Shown here piece by piece: positions 7,909-15,797 of a stretch of 64,000 nucleotides of DNA. Positions within the stretch are counted from its first letter, which is position 1. The number at the start of each line of letters is the position of its first letter. A model generated the notes under the pieces. It saw only the letters and a list, made by a program, of their open reading frames with translations, had not been told where the DNA came from and did no database searches. A program made the translations under genes and the position numbers. The DNA is taken from positions 1 through 64,000 of the forward strand of contig NZ_RJLQ01000005.1 in assembly GCF_003833015.1 (NCBI RefSeq). The letters are read 5' to 3'. This DNA is from Clostridium sp. E02 (lineage in GTDB: Bacteria > Bacillota > Clostridia > Lachnospirales > Lachnospiraceae).

Positions 7909-9186
7909 ATGGGACACTTAGGAAATATGAAACAGGAATATTACGAACTTTCTAAAAGATTAGATAAAAATGTTGTTGGATTTCCAGAACCAGAGAATGA
8001 GACAGCTCGTAAGGGCTGGGTAACAATTCTTGAACTATTATATACACCAGAAGAGGCAATGATCGGTTCGGTGCTGCCTACTTTTCCAGCATCACTTGAA
8101 ACAATTGCAAAGAAGAAAGATATTTCGAAGGACAAGCTAAAGGAAATTCTTGATCATATGGCGGATAAGGGCATAGTTATGGATCTTATTAATCCAGAGA
8201 CAAAAGAAGTGTTATATTCTCTATCGCCTCCTATTGTCGGATTTCTTGAGTTGACAATGATGAAAATGGGGGATCAAAAAGTATCTCAAAAGGATTTGGC
8301 AGATGCACTTTCCATTTATGGTGGAAATAGTGAGGCTTTTGTAAAAGAAGTTCATGGATCTGGGAAGACAGCTTTGGGGAGAGCGTTGGTTTATGATTCA
8401 TTGATAAAAGAAGATTTAATACCGTCGGTTTATGAATGGGAAAAAGTTGTAGAGATTGTTAATAAAGCAGAAATTATTTCTGTCTCTAATTGTTTTTGCC
8501 GGCATAAAGCGGAACATCTTGGTAAAAGATGCTCTGCACCAATGGAAACATGTTTATCTTTAGATGACTTTGGTAGATTTGTTATTAGAAGAAATTTTGG
8601 CAGAGAAATTTCTAAAGGGGAAGCAATAGAAATTTTGAAAGATTGTAGAAAACATCATCTTGTACATTTGGTTGATAATGTGAAAAATAAACCAGCATGG
8701 ATATGTAACTGTTGTAAGTGTTGCTGTGGTGCTCTAAATGCAATTAATAAATTTGATTTTCCAGCTGTCAATCCAAGTGATTTTAAGCCTAAGCTATTAG
8801 GGAGAAATTGCGTAAATTGTTTATTATGCGAAAAAGTTTGTCCGGTGAATGCGATATCAAGTAATTCAAATGGAATTTACATAGATACGAACCGATGTAT
8901 TGGGTGTGGAGTTTGTGCATCGGCATGTCCGCAGAGTGATATTACGTTAGAAAGACGTGAAAAAACGAATTTTGTACCAGACTCAAAGATAGAATTATTG
9001 ATGCTAAGAGCATTTGAGAGAAATAAGCTTGCTGAATTTGTATATGATAATGGAGAACAATATGGTACAAGCTTCTTGAATTTAGTTGTGAAAGTAATAT
9101 CCACATTGCCACAAAAGGATCAAGATAAGGCTTTAAATCAATTAGATTCAAAATTTGTTCACTATATAATGAAACATAAAGATTAA
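7909..9186 (+). CDS. Iron-sulfur protein with two 4Fe-4S ferredoxin motifs
   Basis: A 425-residue cytoplasmic protein. The first 180 residues resemble a winged-helix region (ASLETIAKKKDISKDKLKEI). There follow clustered cysteines (CFCRHKAEHLGKRC near 200 and CNCCKCCC near 265) and a classical pair of ferredoxin motifs, CVNCLLCEKVCP and CIGCGVCASACP, at about 301-345. The family is seen in anaerobes next to oxidoreductases; its role is not settled. It starts 27 bases after the DUF2000 gene behind GGGGG. It is the last gene before the element, and its stop codon lies seven bases before the left attachment repeat. Confidence 0.75.
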   Translation: MGHLGNMKQEYYELSKRLDKNVVGFPEPENETARKGWVTILELLYTPEEAMIGSVLPTFPASLETIAKKKDISKDKLKEILDHMADKGIVMDLINPETKEVLYSLSPPIVGFLELTMMKMGDQKVSQKDLADALSIYGGNSEAFVKEVHGSGKTALGRALVYDSLIKEDLIPSVYEWEKVVEIVNKAEIISVSNCFCRHKAEHLGKRCSAPMETCLSLDDFGRFVIRRNFGREISKGEAIEILKDCRKHHLVHLVDNVKNKPAWICNCCKCCCGALNAINKFDFPAVNPSDFKPKLLGRNCVNCLLCEKVCPVNAISSNSNGIYIDTNRCIGCGVCASACPQSDITLERREKTNFVPDSKIELLMLRAFERNKLAEFVYDNGEQYGTSFLNLVVKVISTLPQKDQDKALNQLDSKFVHYIMKHKD

Positions 9187-9192
9187 GACCAT

Positions 9193-9238
9193 TTTTAGCC
9201 AACTATACAATATAATTAAGAAAAAAGATAAAAATTTT
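9193..9238. repeat. Left attachment site (attL core, 46 bp)
   Basis: This 46-base sequence, containing GCCAACTATACAATATAATT, is repeated without a mismatch at 32217-32262. It begins seven bases after the stop of the Fe-S gene and lies next to the integrase, the normal place for attL. Its length and position at both ends of the phage-like block define the element's borders. Confidence 0.92.
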
Positions 9239-9246
9239 CAACAAGT

Positions 9247-9279
9247 CCCTGAAACCCTTTATCTATGCGTGTTTCAGGG
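9247..9279 (-). terminator. Terminator of the integrase gene
   Basis: CCCTGAAAC (9247-9255) pairs with GTTTCAGGG (9271-9279). On the minus strand a loose T-rich run follows. The right arm of the stem overlaps the last codons of the integrase gene. Confidence 0.55.
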
Positions 9280-10396
9280 GGATTATATTCTCGTTTGACT
9301 GCATCTTGACTGCATTGTAATAGGATTCCAGTTTGTCCACTTTTACATCTGCGTATCCAAAATGGGTGTAAGTGTCCAGGGTGGTCTTGATGTCGTCATG
9401 TCCGAGTAAGTATTGCGCTTGTTTAATATCTATCCCAGATTTATATAAGTCGCTGGCATAGGTATGTCGGAATGTATGGGGAGTAATGTCCTCTGCCAAT
9501 GGGGTATTACTTACCGCTTGTAGTTTTTTAAGAATGTTGCTCCAGTGATTACACATAGATCCATTCCCAATGTAGTCACCTGTGCGGGAGGGAAACAGGA
9601 TCCCTTTTCGGTCAGACGCATATTCTTCTAAGATGGGTAGTAACGGAGAGGGGATTGGCACTTGCCGCTTTCCTGCTTTGGTTTTTGTATTATCCTGTAG
9701 GCAATTATTTACTTTCTTGCTTGTGATCAGCGTTTTGCACACGTTAATTTTTTTATGGGTGAAGTCCAAATCTGACAGGTTCAGAGCTAATGCTTCACTT
9801 TTACGCAAGCCAGTATAAAGCAACAGACTTACAAAACAGCGTTCAAACTTATTAAAGGCGGCTTTGTCTATAAGATCTCTTTCTGCGTTGGTAAGGGATC
9901 TTTTTGTTTTTACTTCATGCTTAGCCTTTAACAGACCCTCGGTAACATCTCTTGCCACGATGTCTTTACGAACGGCATACCGCATAATCGCACGAATCGT
10001 AATCAAGCACTGGTTATACCTGGCTGTCTTACCCATCTTTATATACGTCCGGCGAAACGCTTCGATGTGGCTCTGTCTTAAGTCTTTTACCTTAATGTTT
10101 CCCACAAGGTCGTTTATACTTCGCAGCTGGCTTTTTATTACATGAATGGATTGATCTTTAATACGACCCACTTTTTCATTTGCAAGCCACAGATCTGATA
10201 ACTCCTGAAAGGTGATGTTCTCTTCCTGGAGGATTATCCCTTTGTCTTTTAGACTCATGAAATCCCGGTAATTTTTATCCAGTTCTTTTAAGGTATCTCC
10301 ATACAGGGTTTTTCGAATCGATTTCCCATTCTTTATCCCAATAGTTACCTGTTTTGCATATCGTCCGTCCTTTCTTTTCTTTCGTTTTTCAGCCAT
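9263..10396 (-). CDS. int: Tyrosine recombinase/integrase
   Basis: A 377-residue site-specific recombinase that inserts and excises the element at the 46-bp core. It has a basic arm-binding N-terminus (MAEKRKKRKDGRY), a SAM-like core-binding domain (about 60-160) and a catalytic domain with arginine 198 (TGLRKSE), HTFRH (306-310), GHDD (histidine 332) and the nucleophile tyrosine 342 (TYTHF). All catalytic residues are present, so it should be active. It is the first gene inside attL and reads towards the end of the element, the usual prophage arrangement. Confidence 0.95.
   Translation of the reverse strand: MAEKRKKRKDGRYAKQVTIGIKNGKSIRKTLYGDTLKELDKNYRDFMSLKDKGIILQEENITFQELSDLWLANEKVGRIKDQSIHVIKSQLRSINDLVGNIKVKDLRQSHIEAFRRTYIKMGKTARYNQCLITIRAIMRYAVRKDIVARDVTEGLLKAKHEVKTKRSLTNAERDLIDKAAFNKFERCFVSLLLYTGLRKSEALALNLSDLDFTHKKINVCKTLITSKKVNNCLQDNTKTKAGKRQVPIPSPLLPILEEYASDRKGILFPSRTGDYIGNGSMCNHWSNILKKLQAVSNTPLAEDITPHTFRHTYASDLYKSGIDIKQAQYLLGHDDIKTTLDTYTHFGYADVKVDKLESYYNAVKMQSNENIIPLKHA
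9295..9315. promoter_or_regulatory. Left arm-type integrase sites (two TTGACTGCAT copies)
   Basis: TTGACTGCAT occurs at 9295-9304 and 9306-9315, 11 bases apart and so on the same helix face, within the last codons of the integrase gene. The same ten-mer recurs next to attR (32121 and 32142, with a one-mismatch copy at 32110). Repeated sites on both sides of the core are what the N-terminal arm-binding domain of lambda/Tn916-type integrases recognises. Confidence 0.7.
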
Positions 10397-10440
10397 ATTA
10401 TCATTTCCTTTCTATTTTTGAGTATAAAAATAACGCCCTC

Positions 10441-10469
10441 TTGTCAGGACGCTTCGAAAATGATATAAT
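10441..10469 (+). promoter_or_regulatory. Strong promoter of a small RNA
   Basis: TTGTCA (10441-10446), a 17-base spacer and TATAAT (10464-10469) preceded by TG (extended -10) form a near-consensus sigma-A promoter on the plus strand, against the direction of the genes on both sides. The expected start is about 10476. Confidence 0.8.
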
Positions 10470-10475
10470 TCCATT

Positions 10476-10561
10476 GATGAAGTGGATATATCTTTCCGGA
10501 AGTCCGGTGAGAGAAAATCTATATGAAGCCGTTCGGTGTTGGTAGCGCCGGGCGGTTTTTT
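10476..10561 (+). ncRNA. Predicted ~85-nt small RNA (or leaderless 22-residue peptide)
   Basis: A strong promoter and an intrinsic terminator bracket about 85 bases between int and the KilA-N gene. The transcript has a CCGG-AAGT-CCGG hairpin and a 12-bp terminator stem (10527-10538 with 10545-10556, some G-T pairs) followed by seven T. An ATG at 10477, right at the expected 5' end, opens a 22-codon frame (MKWIYLSGSPVRENLYEAVR and two more) that stops inside the terminator stem. There is no ribosome site. It could act as an antisense or trans-acting RNA in the lysogeny region, or be translated without a leader. I do not recognise the family. Confidence 0.65.
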
Positions 10562-10562
10562 G

Positions 10563-11408
10563 CTATTTAAGTTTAGTTTGAATATTCTGTTTTAATTTGT
10601 TGGTCACGTTACCAGATTCCAACGAGCGTAACTGGTAGTAAGCAATATTTCTTAATTTTTGAAGGCGCTCATCTGCAGGCAATCCTTGGCGAATCAAATC
10701 AGCGTTCATGCTTTCGAGGTTTACGAGTACAATTAATTGTTCAACGCTTGCATGATCACGCATATTTTCTTTGTTATTTCCTGTTTTTTCTCTCCACTGT
10801 TTCGCTGTAATTCCAAACAAAGCCATATTTAAAACGTCAGCTTCAGTTGCGTATTTCCGGCTCTTTTCTTGATTGGTTATTTCTGGAGTAATTAAAAATT
10901 CTTTTATCGCATCTGTGTGTATGCGATAATTAATTTTTGAGAGCTCCCGTTTGGTATCCCAACCAATTTCAAGTCGTTTTGCCTCGTCGGATTTTAATCT
11001 CTGATAATCTTTAATTATGTATAACTTAAATTCTGGAGATATCCAGGAAGCAAATTCAAAAGCAATATCTTTTTGCGCAAATGTTCCACCGCCACGGCCA
11101 GAACGAGAGATAAGACCTATTGCGCAGGTAGTGTTTATCCATTTTTGGGGAGAAAGAGTAAATGAGTTTTCTCCTGCGTGTTTTTTAAACTCCTCGAATT
11201 CGAGGGGTTTAAAATCAGGATTGTTCATTTGCTCCCACAATCCAAGAAAATCAAGAGTGTTTCGATTTCTAAGCCAATTCCCAATTACTCCAGCTGGATC
11301 ATTGGAATTTTTATATCTAGCAATATCAGTTATTGAAATATAGTCTTCGCCGTTGCGATTGTCAACGATAAGTATTTCAGTACCTTTAGCACTAATTTTC
11401 ATACTCAT
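10563..11408 (-). CDS. KilA-N domain protein
   Basis: A 281-residue protein with a KilA-N DNA-binding domain. It opens with the typical ISITDIARYKN, and the core continues through WINTTCAIGLISRSGRGGGT and FASWISPEFKLYIIKDYQRL (about 90-145). The C-terminal half is helical and charged and has no named domain. KilA-N proteins of phages are thought to bind DNA as antirepressors or host-takeover factors. Here it sits between the integrase and the repressor operon on the minus strand, so it is probably expressed in the lysogen. Confidence 0.8.
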   Translation of the reverse strand: MSMKISAKGTEILIVDNRNGEDYISITDIARYKNSNDPAGVIGNWLRNRNTLDFLGLWEQMNNPDFKPLEFEEFKKHAGENSFTLSPQKWINTTCAIGLISRSGRGGGTFAQKDIAFEFASWISPEFKLYIIKDYQRLKSDEAKRLEIGWDTKRELSKINYRIHTDAIKEFLITPEITNQEKSRKYATEADVLNMALFGITAKQWREKTGNNKENMRDHASVEQLIVLVNLESMNADLIRQGLPADERLQKLRNIAYYQLRSLESGNVTNKLKQNIQTKLK

Positions 11409-11457
11409 ATTCTCTTTTCTTAAGATTTTTATTAAAAAGCCATAGGCTATTTTAATC

Positions 11458-11934
11458 TTATTTTACAGTCATTAATGTATGGACTTGAATATATGGTTCA
11501 AACTGAATCATATAATTATCTATCATAACACCAGTACCATAAATCTGTCGATAATATTCAAGCGCTTCTTTTAATGCGTTTTCAGAAACATTCAGATGCT
11601 CTGCAATATCGTACATACTTTCACAGTGGGCTTTAAAAGCATCGATAAGCCCTTCCAATCCAATTCTTTTATTGTATCCCCATAATCGGGCAGTACGCTC
11701 TTGTTTTTGATTTGAGATTTTTTGGTTATCTATTATATTTCCAGATGACGTATAATAGTGTCCCATTTCTTCTGCTAACACATCGGCTTTAAGAATGGTA
11801 TTAGGTAAAGTTGAATTAACGGCTATCGTCCCATCATAATATAACCCAAGAATATTTTCACTTTTAAAATCAATGTAATCAACTTCTATATTTTCTTCAT
11901 ATGCCTTTTGCTCAAGTTTTTCTAAATCATTCAT
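11458..11934 (-). CDS. ImmA/IrrE-like metalloprotease
   Basis: A 158-residue protein of the ImmA/IrrE family. ImmA of ICEBs1 cleaves its cognate repressor after a DNA-damage or quorum signal, starting excision. The zinc site here reads LAEEMGHYYTSSG, with glutamate in place of the first histidine of HExxH. This EExxH form occurs in many Firmicutes prophage members, so it may be natural, but it leaves open whether it cuts. It lies 19 bases downstream of the repressor gene on the same strand, the expected ImmR-ImmA order. Confidence 0.85.
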   Translation of the reverse strand: MNDLEKLEQKAYEENIEVDYIDFKSENILGLYYDGTIAVNSTLPNTILKADVLAEEMGHYYTSSGNIIDNQKISNQKQERTARLWGYNKRIGLEGLIDAFKAHCESMYDIAEHLNVSENALKEALEYYRQIYGTGVMIDNYMIQFEPYIQVHTLMTVK

Positions 11935-11953
11935 TAATTGTCCCCGTATAATG

Positions 11954-12280
11954 TTATTTTTTACGCCGGCTTTTCACAAACTCAACGTAACTCATAATTT
12001 CTTCCATTTCTTCTTCAGAAAGTTCTTCGCCATCAAAATGAGCAGCCAGTGTCTCAACTGCAGATAGCTCAGTAGTATAATCTTTGGATTTTTCCCCAGT
12101 CATCAAATAATCTACCGTAATGCCAAAATAGTCAGCTATCTTTTTCATTTTATCTGCTTTTGGAGTACTTTTCCCCCTTTTCCATTCACTAAACAGTGAT
12201 GACGGAAGTCCCGTTCCTCTGCAAACGTCGGCAGCTTTTACGCCCCGAGTTTCTAATAGTTTTGAAAAAATCTCGTACAT
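11954..12280 (-). CDS. XRE-family repressor (ImmR/CI-like)
   Basis: A 108-residue repressor. The N-terminal HTH (VKAADVCRGTGLPSSLFSEWKRGK, about 13-36; cited in part) binds DNA; the acidic C-terminus (EELSEEEMEEIMSYVEFVKS) probably serves for dimerisation and as the ImmA target. Its HTH shares SSLFSEWKRGK-like sequence with the divergent Cro-like gene, so both should read the same operators in 12303-12440. It is transcribed away from the lytic genes. Confidence 0.88.
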   Translation of the reverse strand: MYEIFSKLLETRGVKAADVCRGTGLPSSLFSEWKRGKSTPKADKMKKIADYFGITVDYLMTGEKSKDYTTELSAVETLAAHFDGEELSEEEMEEIMSYVEFVKSRRKK

Positions 12281-12324
12281 AGTATCTCCTTTTCAAAAAA
12301 AACTAGAAAATTCTAAAAATAAAG

Positions 12325-12353
12325 TTGACAAACTAGAATAGTCTAGCTATACT
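12325..12353 (+). promoter_or_regulatory. Rightward early promoter 1 (PR-like)
   Basis: TTGACA (12325-12330), 17 bases and TATACT (12348-12353). The second operator lies wholly within the spacer, so repressor binding would block polymerase. It reads towards the Cro-like, excisionase-like and replication genes. Confidence 0.8.
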
Positions 12354-12402
12354 ATGCGTATAAGTTAGAAAATCCTAGGAAGTAAGTTCTAGCTTTTAAT
12401 AA

Positions 12403-12431
12403 TTGATCTGTAGTAATTTCGATTATATAGA
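12403..12431 (+). promoter_or_regulatory. Rightward early promoter 2
   Basis: TTGATC (12403-12408), 17 bases and TATAGA (12426-12431), with the fourth operator overlapping the -10 box. It lies about 45 bases before the Cro-like gene. Confidence 0.55.
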
Positions 12432-12475
12432 ATTTTCTAGCTAAAGTCAATATAAAAAGTAGAATTTTTGAGAAA

Positions 12476-12712
12476 GTGGGTGATTTTTTGCTTAGTTCCG
12501 TTGATTCTTTTCGAAAGTTGGAGAATCTTGTGGAGAGGAATGGAGTCTCATTCTATGCACTCGGAAAAACGTTAGATTTTCCATCATCTTTTTTTAGTGA
12601 ATGGAAGAGAGGAAAAATGATGCCGAAAGTAGATAAGCTTATGGTGTTGGCAGAGCATTTTAAAGTTCCAATTAATTATTTTTTAGAGAACATAGAAAAG
12701 GAGGGCTCATGA
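12476..12712 (+). CDS. XRE-family Cro-like regulator
   Basis: A 78-residue HTH protein, divergent from the repressor. It contains NGVSFYALGKTLDFPSSFFS and EWKRGKMMPKVDKL, closely resembling the HTH of the repressor (SSLFSEWKRGKSTPKADKM), so it likely binds the same operators in the opposite sense. The start is uncertain: GTG at 12476 or TTG at 12489; AGAAAGTGGG supports the latter slightly. The end overlaps the next ATG by four bases. Confidence 0.75.
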   Translation: MGDFLLSSVDSFRKLENLVERNGVSFYALGKTLDFPSSFFSEWKRGKMMPKVDKLMVLAEHFKVPINYFLENIEKEGS

Positions 12713-12960
12713 ATGATTTAGTGACCCAAGTTCAGCAGTTTCCGGATGCACTGGAAGAGTTAAGCAAGTTTGTTCTTGGAGGTAGAGAAAAGTTGATTTC
12801 AATAAGGACGGAAAAAAGAGCTATTGATAAAGTTCATCTTGCATTTCTCCTTTCTTTTGTACTCAGCTCTGGTAGGAGCCTGTATTTACTGTTTAGGAAG
12901 ATTTGGAAAATTTCACAAAAAAGGAATGGTGATACATATAGAACGCAGATTATTGTTTAA
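12709..12960 (+). CDS. Small prophage protein, apparently truncated or frameshifted
   Basis: The frame starts with MNDLVTQVQQFPDALEELSK and RAIDKV, a beginning seen in small helical proteins of Lachnospiraceae prophages that normally continue as a longer coiled region. After about residue 45 the sequence changes to an unlikely run of serine, leucine and arginine. A second frame (TTG 12824 to 13066) reads FLLYSALVGACIYCLGRFGK, which looks like a membrane segment, across the same bases. Either the first gene is cut and fused to a small membrane protein gene, or the two overlap. It starts with ATGA coupling to the Cro-like gene behind AAAGGAGG. Confidence 0.4.
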   Translation: MNDLVTQVQQFPDALEELSKFVLGGREKLISIRTEKRAIDKVHLAFLLSFVLSSGRSLYLLFRKIWKISQKRNGDTYRTQIIV

Positions 12961-13037
12961 ATCCTGTCGATACCGCAATCGCTGTCCTGATCGTTTCAGA
13001 CGGTATCCATGCAAGGATAATAAAAGGGGGGAGAGCA

Positions 13038-13223
13038 ATGCCAGACAAACAATTTCTAACAATTAAGGACTGCGTGGAGCGTCACGAAATAAGTCACAAT
13101 ACAATAGAAGGATTGTTTAAACGGAAGGGATCACCTGCAATCCGCGTCGGTCGCAAGTGGCAGGTGGACATTGCGAAGTGGGACCAATATCTACTTAAAT
13201 TGGCAGAAGATAGTAAGGGATAG
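13038..13223 (+). CDS. Excisionase-like HTH protein
   Basis: A 61-residue protein with a winged-HTH fold of the excisionase/MerR-like type: QFLTIKDCVERHEISHNTIE, then a wing SPAIRVGRKWQVDIAKWDQYL. Such proteins bend DNA at the attachment site and turn the integrase towards excision, or act as replication-module regulators. GGGGGGAG lies eight bases before the ATG. Expression from the early rightward promoters fits an excisionase role. Confidence 0.65.
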   Translation: MPDKQFLTIKDCVERHEISHNTIEGLFKRKGSPAIRVGRKWQVDIAKWDQYLLKLAEDSKG

Positions 13224-13427
13224 GAAAGGAGCATACGTCAACTCTTAAACACTTTTTACCCTTATTGCAAGGGATTTGCAGGAAGATTTACGGACGAACT
13301 GAAACGAGCGCAGGAAATAGGCGTGAAAGTGGTTACTGGAGAGAAACTGGAAAAGATCTTAAAGACTACGGGCAAAAAGATAATTGAACGATTAGGAGGT
13401 GTTCCCTCTGACAGTGGAAGAGATTAA
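13224..13427 (+). pseudogene. Remnant small prophage ORF without a start codon
   Basis: An open frame from just after a TAG (13221-13223) to TAA at 13425-13427 reads QLLNTFYPYCKGFAG, then RFTDELKRAQEIGVKVVTGE and ILKTTGKKIIERLGGVPSDS. It has the look of a real coding sequence and overlaps the next gene, but contains no ATG, GTG or TTG upstream of the conserved part. An ATA at 13233 follows GAAAGGAGC and may be a mutated ATG. I do not know its family. Confidence 0.45.
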
Positions 13428-13899
13428 AGATACATACAGCATGAAGGATGTTGTGGAACGCTACGGCTTTCAACCAAACAGGAGGGGGTTTATTTCCTGT
13501 CCGTTTCACACTGGTGATAGAAGCCCTTCTTTAAAAGTATATGACAAAGACTTTCACTGTCATGCTTGCGGAGCCAACGGGGATATATTCTCATTCATTC
13601 AAATGATGGACAATGTTACATTTAAGGTAGCATTTAGAATTTTGGGCGGAGCTTATGAGAACCCCACGTTTTCCTCTCGTATGAGCGTTTATAAGTCTCA
13701 AAAACGGCGGAGTATGCTTCACAAAGAACAGGAACGTCTTGGGAGAAAGAAATGGCTTAACTGTATGCTTATCGGTATCTACCGGGCATATATGGACCGT
13801 TCAGAGCCTTTCAGTGCTGTCTGGTGTGATTGCTACAATGCCCTGCAGTATCAGCTTTATATACAGTCAGAATTAAATGAAATGGAAGCGAGGTGGTAG
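13399..13899 (+). CDS. CHC2 zinc-finger primase-like protein
   Basis: A 166-residue protein with the DnaG-type CHC2 zinc finger: CPFHTGDRSPSLKVY, then FHCHACGANGDIFSFI (about residues 32-70). It lacks the TOPRIM catalytic domain of a full primase and has a helical tail. Phages and satellites pair such CHC2 proteins with a helicase-like partner, here the DUF927 gene one base downstream. The start could be GTG 13399, CTG 13408 or GTG 13414; the AGGAGG at about 13394 favours 13408. Confidence 0.8.
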   Translation: MFPLTVEEIKDTYSMKDVVERYGFQPNRRGFISCPFHTGDRSPSLKVYDKDFHCHACGANGDIFSFIQMMDNVTFKVAFRILGGAYENPTFSSRMSVYKSQKRRSMLHKEQERLGRKKWLNCMLIGIYRAYMDRSEPFSAVWCDCYNALQYQLYIQSELNEMEARW

Positions 13900-13900
13900 C

Positions 13901-15772
13901 ATGGTGCCCTTAAATGAGCTCACGGCAAAAACATTATTATCCAATCAAATATTAACAGAAGTTTTTGACCAGGAAGATGAGCTGTGCAGAGCGGAATTAC
14001 TCGCTTCCCTCGGTTTAAAAGCTGCAGAGTTAAAGGTAAAAACAGAATTTAGAGAAATGGTAGCAGCGTATAAAAGAGTAGAAAAAGAAATGAAGCGCCA
14101 GGAAAAGGAACGGACGAATCAACCTTGTATTCTTGATAACTGGACAAATTTCAAAGGTCCCTATGACAATATGCAATGCAAAGAATGGCTTGCGACCGAA
14201 GGCGGGATCTGCCTTAAAAATCCATCAACCGGATACACGGATATCCTGGCCTGTTATCATCCGATTCTTCCAATCGAACGACTTAAGAACTTGGAGACAG
14301 GAGAGGAGCAGATAAAATTGGCTTATAAACGAAATGGCCGGTGGGAAGAAATCATTATTCCAAAGACCATGGTCACATCGGCAAATAAAATAGTTTCTCT
14401 GTCAGGCCGTGGAATTGCGGTTACCAGTGAGAATGCAAAGTACTTGGTGCGATACTTGGCTGATGTAGAAAATGCCAATGAAGAGCATATCGCAGTTCAG
14501 TATTCTACGTCTAAGCTTGGCTGGATTCGGAATGGTTTCTTGCCATACGATACAGAAATAGTTTTTGATGGGGACGCAAGGTTCAGGCAGATTGCGGAGA
14601 GTGTAGCGCAAGTCGGAAGCCGTAATAAGTGGTTTGAGCATGTTTTAGAACTGCGTAATACAGGTAGAATCGAAGTAAAGTTTATGTTGGCAGCTTCTTT
14701 TTCAAGTGTATTGGTTCAACCGTTAAACGGACTCCCGTTTTTTGTAGATCTGTGGGGAGAATCAGAGGGTGGAAAGAGTGTTTCTACTATGGTGGCAACG
14801 TCTATCTGGGCAGACCCAGCTGAGAATGCGTACATAAAAGATTATAAAGGAACAGAAGTGGGTTTAGAAGCGATTAGTGACTTACTAAATAATCTCCCTC
14901 TTATTTTGGACGATACCAGTAAAAAGAACCGTAAGATTGAAGATAACTTTGAAGGACTGGTATATGATCTGTGTTCTGGAAAAGGAAAGACCCGTTCGAA
15001 TAAAGATTTGGGACTTAATCGAGAGAGCCACTGGAAGAATTGCATTTTAACAAATGGAGAAAGACCGCTTAATTCTTATGTAACACAAGGTGGCGCTATT
15101 AACCGTATTCTTGAGCTTGAATGTGGCCTTAGAGTTTTTAAGGATGTGTCAAGGACTCTTGAAATAATTAAGGGAAACTATGGTTTTGCTGGACGTGAGT
15201 TTATAGATGCAATTAAGGAAATTGGTTGGGAGAAAATAAAAAAAATACAGAAAGATTTTATGCAACAATTAGCTGATGATGAGAAGATGCAAAAGCAAAG
15301 CCTATCTCTTTCAATCATATTGACAGCGGATAAAATTGCTACAGAGTATCTGTTCAAGGACGGTGAACAGATCAGCTTGGAAGAGGCGAAAGAGGTACTT
15401 ATCGACCGTAATGAGCTTTCCGACAATGAACGCTGCTATCAATTTATCCTGGACAAGATTGCCATGAATCCGGCACGGTTTGACATGCAGAATGAAAACA
15501 CTGAGAAGTGGGGCGTGATCGAGAATGGATATGCCATTGTTTACGCTACGGCATTTACTGCACTTTGTAAAGAAGGTGGATTTTCACGGGCCTCATTCCT
15601 TTCATGGGCTAATCGGAAGGGGCTGATCCAGGCAGAAAGCAGCGGTAAAAAGATGGATAAAGTTAAGAGTTTCAAAGGAAATAAGGTGCGTTGTGTATTT
15701 CTAAAATTGAATGATGATGCGGACAAGGATGGATTTGTAAAGGTGGATCAGGCTGAAAACTCGATTCTATAA
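13901..15772 (+). CDS. DUF927 domain protein, replication ATPase
   Basis: A 623-residue protein. The DUF927 region (about 170-560) contains a Walker A-like GESEGGKS near 286 and a Walker B-like LPLILDDT near 332, with TRSNKDLGL and ILTNGERPLN further on. DUF927 proteins are putative helicases that serve replication of phages and mobile elements together with a CHC2 primase. The ATG at 13901 has GAGGTGG upstream and follows the primase-like stop by one base. The gene is followed by an array of GTAACC repeats that is the likely origin. Confidence 0.82.
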   Translation: MVPLNELTAKTLLSNQILTEVFDQEDELCRAELLASLGLKAAELKVKTEFREMVAAYKRVEKEMKRQEKERTNQPCILDNWTNFKGPYDNMQCKEWLATEGGICLKNPSTGYTDILACYHPILPIERLKNLETGEEQIKLAYKRNGRWEEIIIPKTMVTSANKIVSLSGRGIAVTSENAKYLVRYLADVENANEEHIAVQYSTSKLGWIRNGFLPYDTEIVFDGDARFRQIAESVAQVGSRNKWFEHVLELRNTGRIEVKFMLAASFSSVLVQPLNGLPFFVDLWGESEGGKSVSTMVATSIWADPAENAYIKDYKGTEVGLEAISDLLNNLPLILDDTSKKNRKIEDNFEGLVYDLCSGKGKTRSNKDLGLNRESHWKNCILTNGERPLNSYVTQGGAINRILELECGLRVFKDVSRTLEIIKGNYGFAGREFIDAIKEIGWEKIKKIQKDFMQQLADDEKMQKQSLSLSIILTADKIATEYLFKDGEQISLEEAKEVLIDRNELSDNERCYQFILDKIAMNPARFDMQNENTEKWGVIENGYAIVYATAFTALCKEGGFSRASFLSWANRKGLIQAESSGKKMDKVKSFKGNKVRCVFLKLNDDADKDGFVKVDQAENSIL

Positions 15773-15797
15773 GGGTTTAATGGAGATTTTAGGGGGC

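Larger units (their letters stand above)
12303..12440. promoter_or_regulatory. Operator array of the lysogeny switch
   Basis: Four copies of a 14-base palindrome of form CTAGAAnnnTCTAG lie between the divergent repressor and Cro-like genes: 12303-12316, 12333-12346, 12365-12378 and 12427-12440. The second is symmetric (CTAGAATAGTCTAG); the others have one or two changes. Site 2 covers the spacer of the first rightward promoter and site 4 overlaps the -10 of the second, which predicts direct repression of both. Confidence 0.8.

Noticed and set aside
9236-9290. tRNA or tmRNA gene as integration target
   Set aside because: The 46-bp core shows no T-arm or acceptor sequence and lies in an intergenic gap; no tRNA fold found in the flanks.
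12824-13066. TTG-started 80-codon frame with a possible membrane segment
   Set aside because: Only its first 25 codons look protein-like; the rest is arginine- and cysteine-rich nonsense overlapping the excisionase-like gene. Noted under the 12709 entry and not listed separately.
13224-13427. Translation start by ATA at 13233 as a real gene
   Set aside because: AUA starts are exceptional and the ribosome site would be one base away; remnant status is the simpler reading.
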